Shown here piece after piece: positions 1 through 5,761 of a stretch of 7,648 nucleotides of DNA. The translations under genes were made by a program, and so were the position numbers. Positions within the stretch are counted from its first letter, which is position 1, and the number at the start of each line of letters is the position of its first letter. Source of the stretch: Nitrospinota bacterium (GTDB lineage: Bacteria > JAUXIQ01). The notes beneath the pieces were generated by a model. The model ran no database searches, was not told where the DNA came from, and was given only the letters and a program-made list of their open reading frames with translations. Location: positions 1 through 7,648 of the forward strand of contig JAUXIQ010000084.1 of the NCBI GenBank assembly GCA_030620925.1, written 5' to 3'.

Positions 1-22
1 ACATATCGAGGAGACTGAATGA

Positions 23-1027
23 GTGCCCTCTTTTCAGAAAAGAATTACTATAATAGTACTGCTCCTGGTAATTATAGTTTCGGCGGGCACCATCGGCTAC
101 CGGATTATGGGATGGACTTTGCTGGATGCCGTTTTCATGACGGTCATCACCCTGACCACGGTGGGTTACGAAGAAGTGCATACCCTCTCGGAAGGAGGCA
201 AAGTATTCACCATCTTTCTGATATTATCCGGCCTTGGTGTCCTTTTTTACGGGATAACTAATATCACGGCGTTTATAGTAGAAGGCGAGTTGACAGATAT
301 CCTGACAAGGAGAAAGATGGAAAAGGCCGTATCGAAATTAAAAGATCACTTCATAGTTTGCGGGCTGGGCAAGACGGGGAAGCACGTCATCGAAGAGCTG
401 ATTAAGAATGAGTCTAAGTTCGTAGCCATCGAAAAGGGCATGGACAAGATAGAAGAAGCCAGGAGGATGGGAGATATCTTGTGCGTCCACGGGGATGCAA
501 CGAAAAACGAAACTTTGCTCGATGCCAACATAGAGCACGCCGGTGGCCTGGTTACCACGCTGCCCGCGGACAGTGAAAACCTGTTCGTGGTCCTCTCCGC
601 CAGAGAGATGAATCCCGACCTGCGAATAGTTAGCAGGGTAATCGAGGAAGACGCCGAGCATAAGCTCTACAAGGTCGGCGCCAACTCGGTTGTTTCCACC
701 GATTACATCAGCGGCCTGAGAATGGCCTCCGAGCTTATAAGGCCGTCAGTCGTCTCTTTCCTGGACTTGATGTTCAGAGACTCGAGCAGGACCCTGCGGG
801 TGAGCGAGATGGATATCCCTGATAAATCCAAGATGTCGGGGATTACCATACAGGATGCGGAATTGAGGGAGAAGGCGGGGGTACTGGTTCTGGCTATAAG
901 GAGGAAGGGGGAAAAAGATTTCATTTACGGCCCCTCCGCCCGCGAAAAAATTCAGGAGGGTGATACGCTCATCCTCCTGGGGGATTTAGACCAGTTGAGA
1001 ACGCTTGAAGAGCTTTTTAAGCCGTGA
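23..1027 (+). CDS. Two-TM potassium channel with cytoplasmic RCK (TrkA-N/TrkA-C) domain, MthK-like
   Basis: This 334-residue protein is a probable K+ channel of the inner membrane, gated by a cytoplasmic ligand. TM1 is about residues 7-28, then a pore helix and filter TTVGYEEV (45-52), then TM2 at about 61-86. A linker leads to an RCK N-domain (about 108-230) with nucleotide-binding motif GLGKTG (114-119) and HGD (156-158). The TrkA-C domain covers about 250-334. The start is GTG at 23: TGA lies immediately upstream in the same frame, and GAGGAG at 8-13 is a well-placed Shine-Dalgarno. An ATG at 19 opens only a short overlapping frame. The canonical filter is TVGYGD, and here Glu50 replaces the second Gly. 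As I recall MthK, its Ca2+ site uses an Asp in HGD plus two Glu in a later strand. The Asp is present but the Glu pair is not obvious (IVSRVIEED, 202-210), so Ca2+ gating should not be assumed. Family assignment is secure; ligand and physiological role are not. Confidence 0.92.
   Translation: MPSFQKRITIIVLLLVIIVSAGTIGYRIMGWTLLDAVFMTVITLTTVGYEEVHTLSEGGKVFTIFLILSGLGVLFYGITNITAFIVEGELTDILTRRKMEKAVSKLKDHFIVCGLGKTGKHVIEELIKNESKFVAIEKGMDKIEEARRMGDILCVHGDATKNETLLDANIEHAGGLVTTLPADSENLFVVLSAREMNPDLRIVSRVIEEDAEHKLYKVGANSVVSTDYISGLRMASELIRPSVVSFLDLMFRDSSRTLRVSEMDIPDKSKMSGITIQDAELREKAGVLVLAIRRKGEKDFIYGPSAREKIQEGDTLILLGDLDQLRTLEELFKP
307..319 (+). promoter_or_regulatory. Internal ribosome binding site and ATG for a soluble RCK-only product
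   Basis: AAGGAG (307-312) precedes an in-frame ATG (317-319, Met99 of the channel) by four bases. Met99 lies after TM2 and just before the RCK Rossmann fold, so initiation there would give a soluble polypeptide of about 236 residues. The 11-mer GGAGAAAGATG here is identical to the start region of the dehydrogenase at 7301-7311. In MthK an internal Met start is known to make RCK-only subunits for the gating ring. Its use in this gene is an inference. Confidence 0.5.
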
Positions 1028-1110
1028 TGGTTCTGAATGCGGTTTACCTTGATTTAGGGAGACAGCAATTCTCTGATCTTACACACCGTATTTCATAAGG
1101 AGGTATACCC

Positions 1111-2754
1111 ATGGCGGGCAAGTCGAATGAACAAGAAAAGCGAGCCCCGGTCGACGGAGCGCCCGGAAGCCTGAAGACGATTTCGGGAGTGCCTCTGAAA
1201 CCGGTCTATACAGAAGAGGATTTAAAGGATTTCGATCCCGGGAAGGATTTGGGAGCTCCCGGCGAGTATCCTTACACGCGGGGTGTTCACAGGGATATGT
1301 ACCGTAAACGGAACTGGACTTACAGGCTCTATGCCGGTTACGGTCAGGGCGAGGATACCAATGAGCGTTTCAAGTTCCTGCTGAACAACGGCCAGACAGG
1401 GCTGAGCATGGCCCTCGATCTGCCCACCCAGTTGGGGCTCGATTCTGATGATCCCAAATCCTACGGCGAGGTGGGGAGGGTAGGGGTGGCCATCGACTCC
1501 CTGAAGGATATGGAGCACATTTATGAAGATATATCACTGGACGGCATCAGCACCTCCTTTACCATAAACGCTACCTCCAACATATTGCTGGCGATGTATC
1601 TGGCGGTGGCCGAAAATCAGGGTGTCCCGCAAGAAAAGGTGAGGGGAACCGTTCAGAACGACATACTCAAAGAATACCTGGCCCGGGGCACGTATATCTT
1701 TCCGCCCAAACCGTCCATTCGCCTCATCGGAGACACCGTTGAGTATTGCCTGAAGCATGTTCCCAAATTCAATGCAGTGAACGTGGCCGCCAGCCACATG
1801 CGCTCCGCCGGCGCCACCTACATTCAATCAACGGCCTACATGTTCCTTAACGCCATGGAATATACAAAGGAGGTGCTCAGACGGGGTTACTCCGTAGACG
1901 ACTTTGCCAGCAACATCTCTTTTCTATCCGGTGCCAACAGCGACTTTTTCGAGACCGTCGCCAGGCTGCGGGCTTCCCGCCGGCTGTGGGCGCGGTTGAT
2001 GAAGGAAAGGTTCGAGGCCAAAGAAGCCAAATCCACCATGTTCAGAGTGGCCACCGGCGGCGACTGCCTGAGTATGACAATGGAGCAGCCCATCGTAAAC
2101 GTTGCCCGCATAACCCTCCAGGCCCTCTCAAACGTCTTCGGGGGGACACAATCCATGCTGCTCCCTGCATACGATGAAGCCTACGCCATACCCACCGAGG
2201 AATCCGCCCGCGTATCGCTGCGCATCCAGCAGGTGCTTTCCAACGAAGCGGGGGTCACCAACGTGGTGGACCCGCTGGCCGGCTCCTACTTCGTGGAATC
2301 GCTGACTTCCCAGGTGGAGAAAGAGATAGTGGCCGTCATGGAGAAGATGGAGGAGAGCGGCGGAATGGTTAACGCCATCGAGAACGGGAGCATACAGCGT
2401 CAAATGGCCCGACAGGCCGTAGAGATGCAGAGGGAGTGGGATGAGGGCCATCGGCCTCTGGTGGGGCATAACTGCTACACCGTGGAAGAGAGCATAGAAG
2501 ATTACGAGGCCGAGATGTTCACCATGGAACCGGAGGTTTACAACCGGCAGGTGGAGCGACTCAAAGAAATCCGAGCCTCACGGGACAACGCACTGGTGAA
2601 TCAGAAGCTGGATGCCCTGCGCGGTGCCGCTCAGGGGACGGAGAACACCTTGCCCTATCTTATAGAGGCCATTAAAGCTTATGCCACGGTAGGCGAGATT
2701 ACCACCGTTCTTAAGGAAGTCTTCGGCGAATATCGTCAGCCCACTGCGCTCTGA
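1111..2754 (+). CDS. Methylmalonyl-CoA-mutase-family catalytic (large) subunit, divergent active site, no B12-binding domain
   Basis: This 547-residue protein is the TIM-barrel catalytic chain of an adenosylcobalamin-dependent acyl-CoA mutase, which rearranges carbon skeletons by radical chemistry. The start is ATG with a near-perfect AAGGAGGT at 1097-1104. Family signatures include TRGVHRDMY (57-64), LDLPTQ (102-107), VQNDILKEY (181-189), PPKPSIR (198-204), GGTQS (344-348) and VDPLAGSY (386-393). There is no C-terminal DxHxxG cobalamin domain, so a separate small subunit is needed and none lies in the window. Compared with my recollection of methylmalonyl-CoA mutases, Tyr74 (MCM Tyr89), Arg204 (MCM Arg207, carboxylate binding) and His229 (MCM His244) are kept. 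The SGYH motif, however, reads AASH with Ser228 for the catalytic-pocket Tyr. RxHTQT reads RVATGG (312-317), and SLHTNS reads SMLLPA (348-353). Its substrate is therefore probably not methylmalonyl-CoA. A degenerate, inactive paralogue is the alternative. Family membership is sure; substrate is unknown. The next gene, a CoA-transferase, may supply its substrate. Confidence 0.9.
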   Translation: MAGKSNEQEKRAPVDGAPGSLKTISGVPLKPVYTEEDLKDFDPGKDLGAPGEYPYTRGVHRDMYRKRNWTYRLYAGYGQGEDTNERFKFLLNNGQTGLSMALDLPTQLGLDSDDPKSYGEVGRVGVAIDSLKDMEHIYEDISLDGISTSFTINATSNILLAMYLAVAENQGVPQEKVRGTVQNDILKEYLARGTYIFPPKPSIRLIGDTVEYCLKHVPKFNAVNVAASHMRSAGATYIQSTAYMFLNAMEYTKEVLRRGYSVDDFASNISFLSGANSDFFETVARLRASRRLWARLMKERFEAKEAKSTMFRVATGGDCLSMTMEQPIVNVARITLQALSNVFGGTQSMLLPAYDEAYAIPTEESARVSLRIQQVLSNEAGVTNVVDPLAGSYFVESLTSQVEKEIVAVMEKMEESGGMVNAIENGSIQRQMARQAVEMQREWDEGHRPLVGHNCYTVEESIEDYEAEMFTMEPEVYNRQVERLKEIRASRDNALVNQKLDALRGAAQGTENTLPYLIEAIKAYATVGEITTVLKEVFGEYRQPTAL

Positions 2755-2770
2755 CAAAAGCGGCCGATGA

Positions 2771-2810
2771 TCCCCGTACACAGCGGGGAGTAAACTATTT
2801 TATTAAGTTA
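2771..2810 (+). terminator. Weak hairpin with T-rich tail after the mutase gene
   Basis: TCCCCG (2771-2776) pairs with CGGGGA (2784-2789) around a seven-base loop, followed by GTAAACTATTTTATTAAG. The T-run is interrupted and the stem is only six pairs, so this is at best a weak or partial intrinsic terminator. It could lower expression of the CoA-transferase relative to the mutase without separating them. Confidence 0.3.
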
Positions 2811-2813
2811 ATA

Positions 2814-2864
2814 GGGCGCCCCGCGGCATAGGGGCAGCCGCACCGGAAGTCCCGCCTGCGGCGG
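2814..2864 (+). other. Cluster of GC-rich small hairpins between mutase and CoA-transferase
   Basis: The gap between the two genes holds the palindrome GGGCGCCC (2814-2821), a GCCCC/GGGGC hairpin (2818-2822 with 2831-2835), GCCGCA/TGCGGC (2837-2842 with 2857-2862), and CCGCC/GGCGG (2852-2856 with 2860-2864). Several are mutually exclusive. No T-run follows, so they do not form a terminator. A role in mRNA processing or stability within a polycistronic transcript is possible but unproven. Confidence 0.3.
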
Positions 2865-2867
2865 AAA

Positions 2868-2885
2868 ATAGTAGATATAGTAGAT
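2868..2885 (+). repeat. Perfect tandem duplication of a 9-bp unit
   Basis: ATAGTAGAT occurs twice back to back (2868-2876 and 2877-2885), directly abutting the GAGGT ribosome binding site (2886-2890) of the CoA-transferase. It looks like a slippage duplication. Function, if any, is unknown. Confidence 0.6.
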
Positions 2886-2897
2886 GAGGTATTGCCT

Positions 2898-4088
2898 ATG
2901 AAGGGACCATTGGCAGGAGTGAAAGTGCTGGACTTGACCCGGGCGCTGGCCGGTCCTTATGGCTCTATGATACTTGGCGATCTGGGGGCGGATATAATCA
3001 AGGTGGAGGGGCCGGATGGTGATTTCACCCGAAAGGTGCCCCCTCACTTCCATATGGGCCAGAGCATGTATTTCATATCCATGAATCGAAGCAAGAAGAG
3101 CGTAGGCATAGACCTTAAAAGCGAAGGGGGGAGGGAGGTCTTTTATCGGTTGACCGAGCACGCCGACGTAGTCTTCGATAATTTCAGAGGCGGCGTTACA
3201 GCCAAGCTGAAGCTGGACTATAAAACCCTCAAAGCCGTTAACCCCCGGATAATAACGTGCTCACTGTCGGGCTACGGCAGCAAAGGGCCCCTTGCCGATC
3301 AGCCCGCCTACGATCTTCCAATACAAGCCTTCAGCGGCGGAATGAGCATCACCGGCGAACCGGGGAGACCCCCCGTAAGGGCGGGCATACCCATTTCCGA
3401 CCTGTGCGCCGGAATGTTCGCCGCCCACGGCATAATGGCCGCCCTCTACGCCAGGGAAAAAACGGGGGAAGGGCAGCCTGTGGAAGTTTCTCTGATGAGC
3501 GGCCAGATAGGCATGCTGGCCTACATGGCGGGATACTACTTCAAGTCGGGCCAGATACCCGGCCCCGTCGGTTCGGGCCATCAGACCACCGTCCCCTACG
3601 GGGCTTTTAAGACCACCGACGGATGGATAGCCTTCTCCGGCGGCCAGGACCAGTTCTGGCCCAAGCTGTGCCGGGCGATAGGAATGGAGGAGATGGCGTC
3701 CGACGAGAAATTCCGTGATAAGAAAAACCGCCAGGAAAACCGGGACGTGCTCTACGAAATATTGAGCGAGAAGTTCGCCCAAAAGAGCACCGAGGAATGG
3801 TTGAAAATAATGATGGATTACGATATACCCGCCTCCCCCGTCCATAACCTTGAGCAGGCCCTTAACCATCCCCAGGTGCTGGCCAATAATATGGTGCTCG
3901 ACCTCACGCCCCCCGAGGGGCCGCCCATAAAGGTTGCGGGAAACCCCATAAAGATGCCCTCGATTCCTGATAAGGATTATGCCTATCCGCCTCTTTTAGG
4001 CCAGCACACCGATGAAATCCTCACCTCGCTGCTGGGTTATTCCTCAGAGCGGATTGCGAAACTGAGAGAAGAGGGAGTAATTTTTTAA
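2898..4088 (+). CDS. Class III (CaiB/BaiF family) acyl-CoA transferase
   Basis: This 396-residue cytoplasmic enzyme belongs to the family that moves CoA between an acyl-CoA donor and a free carboxylic acid through an aspartyl-linked intermediate. The N-terminus, GPLAGVKVLDLTRALAGPYG followed by GDLGADIIKVE, is the family signature. YDLPIQAFSGGMSITGEP (138-155 from ATG) contains the expected catalytic Asp (Asp139). RAGIPISDLCAGMFAAHGI and GEGQPVEVSL are further family blocks, and length is normal. I chose ATG at 2898 over TTG at 2892 because GAGGT (2886-2890) is seven bases from the ATG but only one from the TTG. It lies 143 bp after the mutase on the same strand, so it is probably co-expressed with it. 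The plausible partnership is that the transferase makes the thioester that the mutase rearranges. Donor and acceptor cannot be read from sequence; formyl-, carnitine-, benzylsuccinate- and mesaconate-type transferases all share this fold. Confidence 0.92.
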   Translation: MKGPLAGVKVLDLTRALAGPYGSMILGDLGADIIKVEGPDGDFTRKVPPHFHMGQSMYFISMNRSKKSVGIDLKSEGGREVFYRLTEHADVVFDNFRGGVTAKLKLDYKTLKAVNPRIITCSLSGYGSKGPLADQPAYDLPIQAFSGGMSITGEPGRPPVRAGIPISDLCAGMFAAHGIMAALYAREKTGEGQPVEVSLMSGQIGMLAYMAGYYFKSGQIPGPVGSGHQTTVPYGAFKTTDGWIAFSGGQDQFWPKLCRAIGMEEMASDEKFRDKKNRQENRDVLYEILSEKFAQKSTEEWLKIMMDYDIPASPVHNLEQALNHPQVLANNMVLDLTPPEGPPIKVAGNPIKMPSIPDKDYAYPPLLGQHTDEILTSLLGYSSERIAKLREEGVIF

Positions 4089-4149
4089 TACTAGACCTGA
4101 TGCACGACTCTGTGCTGTCTCTCAGTCGGCATTTATTGAAATATTATAA

Positions 4150-4247
4150 TCGCAGGAGCGGCATCTTGGCGCGATTGCCAGCATTATCTTAACCGTAACC
4201 CGGGTTTGTCGCTCGGTTGCGATTCGCGCCTGGAATGCGCTCCTACA
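4150..4247. repeat. REP/BIME-like imperfect inverted repeat
   Basis: Two arms of about 31 bases, 4150-4180 and 4217-4247, are imperfect reverse complements. Both contain AGGAGC, GCAT and GGCGCGA in the same order when read inward. At the centre is the perfect palindrome AACCCGGGTT (4197-4206), framed by AACCG (4191-4195) and CGGTT (4214-4218). The outer motif GTAGGAGC(G) resembles the conserved head of bacterial REP elements mobilised by RAYT transposases. There is no ORF or target-site duplication. The location between convergent genes is typical for such elements. Confidence 0.6.
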
Positions 4248-4273
4248 GTATGAAAACGTATAATCGAGTGCGG

Positions 4274-4302
4274 CGGGATGCCGCTCCATCCCGTAGTCTT
4301 TT
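4274..4302 (+). terminator. Hairpin plus T-run, probable terminator for the + strand operon
   Basis: CGGGATG (4274-4280) pairs perfectly with CATCCCG (4287-4293) across a six-base loop, followed by TAGTCTTTTA. The T-run enters the stop codon of trkH on the other strand. It is about 185 bases after the CoA-transferase stop, with the inverted repeat in between. The minus-strand side has no good T-run, so it would mainly stop + strand transcription. Its GATGCCGCTCC (4277-4287) is an exact reverse copy of 4155-4165, so this hairpin may be a third unit of the repeat cluster that now serves as a terminator. Confidence 0.45.
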
Positions 4303-5743
4303 ACTGTCGCCAGTAGGTGGCGGTGAAGAGCACCAGGACCGTATAAATCTCAAGCCTCCCCATGAGCATGCACACAATCAGCACCCATTTCCCCAGGATC
4401 GGTATATGGGCGTAGTCGTGGGTGGGCCCTACCAGCCCGAAGCCGGGGCCTATATTCCCCAGCGTGGCCGCCACCGAGCCCAGAGAGGTGACGATGTCGT
4501 ACCCTAAGCCGGCCATTATCAGGGAAGCCAGCAGGAAGGTGCCCGTATAAACGAGGAAAAACGCCATGGCGCCGTGTATGACCTCAGAGGGCACGGGTTT
4601 CCCGCTGATTTTCATGCTGATGACCGCCTTGGGGTGCACCAGCCGGGAAAGCTCATAGTAGCTCTGCTTGATGAACATAAGCATGCGTCCCTGTTTCATG
4701 GCGCCCCCGGTGGAGCCCGCACAACCGCCCATGAAGATCAGTATGAACAGCACCAGCCTGGATAAAAACGGCCATTGTTCGTAGTTCGCCGTCCCGTAGC
4801 CGGTGGTCGTAGTCATACTGATCACCTGGAATATGGAATACCTGAAAGCTTTGGATAGTGAACCGTAGATGTCGATCCTCGTCTGCACGGTGATGATCAG
4901 GGTGGCCACCAAAAGCACGGTGACATAAAAAAGAAACTCGCTGTCCCTGAAATAAGCTGTCGGTTTTCCCCTGATGGCGCTGTAATGCAGCACGAAATTA
5001 ACGCCCGCCAGGAACATGAAGACGGTGATGACTGTATCCACGTAGGCGCTATTATATGCTCCGATGCTGGTCGCCTTCGTGGAGAAGCCTCCGGTGGCCA
5101 TGGTGGTGAAGGCGTGAGACACCGCCTCGTACAGCGAAACGTCGCCCAGGTAGAGGAGCACCACCTCGGCGGCGGAGAATATGAGGTAGGTCACCCACAG
5201 CAGCCTGGCGGTCTCCTTGATGCGGGGGCTGAGCCTGTCGGGGGTGGGGCCGGGGACTTCGGCCCTGAATATCTGCATCCCTCCCACACCCAGCGTGGGC
5301 AGAATAGCAAGAGAGAGGACGATGATCCCCATCCCCCCCAGCCACTGGATAAGGCTGCGCCATAGCAGGATGCCGTGGGGTTGGGCTTCTATGTTGGTGA
5401 GTACCGTAGCCCCCGTGGTTGTGAAACCGGACATGGATTCGAAAACGGCGTCGGTAAAACCACCGAAGGAGCCGTAAAATAGAAAGGGGAGGCTCCCGAA
5501 GAACGCCGCCGAAACCCACCCCAGCGTTACCACGGCGAAAGCCTCTCTGGTGCCCATTTCGCCGGGGGATCTGGACAGCAAGACGAAGGCCAACCCGACG
5601 GAGACGGTCAGGAGAGAAGAATAGAGGAAGGAGTTGGCGTCGCCTTCTCCGAAGTAGATCGAGACTCCCAGGGGGGCCAGCATGCAAAGGCCCACGGCGG
5701 CTATGAGCGCGCCGATGATATAGAGGATGACCCTTAAGTTCAC
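4301..5743 (-). CDS. trkH: TrkH family potassium uptake membrane subunit
   Basis: This 480-residue polytopic inner-membrane protein is the K+-translocating subunit of the Trk system. Four pore-loop repeats are visible: SGFTTTGATV (105-114), FTTMATGGFS (212-221), MTTTTGYGT (310-318) and LGNIGPGFG (428-436). Each carries the single Gly filter typical of the superfamily. GGCAGSTGGAMK (339-350) marks the intramembrane gating loop, and GRLEIYTVLVLF (462-473) is the conserved C-terminal block. Length matches TrkH. The start is GTG, 18 bases after the trkA stop and in the same frame. No Shine-Dalgarno is visible in the gap, so translation probably depends on ribosomes finishing trkA. An upstream in-frame ATT is the only other candidate before the trkA stop codon. 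Confidence 0.95.
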   Translation of the reverse strand: MNLRVILYIIGALIAAVGLCMLAPLGVSIYFGEGDANSFLYSSLLTVSVGLAFVLLSRSPGEMGTREAFAVVTLGWVSAAFFGSLPFLFYGSFGGFTDAVFESMSGFTTTGATVLTNIEAQPHGILLWRSLIQWLGGMGIIVLSLAILPTLGVGGMQIFRAEVPGPTPDRLSPRIKETARLLWVTYLIFSAAEVVLLYLGDVSLYEAVSHAFTTMATGGFSTKATSIGAYNSAYVDTVITVFMFLAGVNFVLHYSAIRGKPTAYFRDSEFLFYVTVLLVATLIITVQTRIDIYGSLSKAFRYSIFQVISMTTTTGYGTANYEQWPFLSRLVLFILIFMGGCAGSTGGAMKQGRMLMFIKQSYYELSRLVHPKAVISMKISGKPVPSEVIHGAMAFFLVYTGTFLLASLIMAGLGYDIVTSLGSVAATLGNIGPGFGLVGPTHDYAHIPILGKWVLIVCMLMGRLEIYTVLVLFTATYWRQ

Positions 5744-5761
5744 GTTGTGCTTTCGAGGAAT

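Noticed and set aside
1-22. Possible 3' end of an upstream gene (HIEETE then TGA at 20-22) abutting the channel GTG
   Set aside because: Six codons cannot be distinguished from a chance open frame, although the TGA-GTG adjacency would fit an operon.
1028-1110. Promoter for the mutase (TTGATT at 1049)
   Set aside because: No acceptable -10 lies at the right distance; only the ribosome binding site is convincing in this gap.
3261-3869. Long open frame of 202 codons on the minus strand inside the CoA-transferase gene
   Set aside because: It is antisense to a clear family member, has no recognisable domain, and is explained by GC-rich codon bias.
4150-4293. CRISPR array
   Set aside because: The units are inverted, imperfect, unequally spaced and only three in number, with no cas genes, so a REP/BIME-type element fits better.
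4217-4507. Open frame of 96 codons starting in the repeat and running into trkH
   Set aside because: It begins within the inverted repeat and continues antisense to trkH, with no ribosome binding site or family resemblance.
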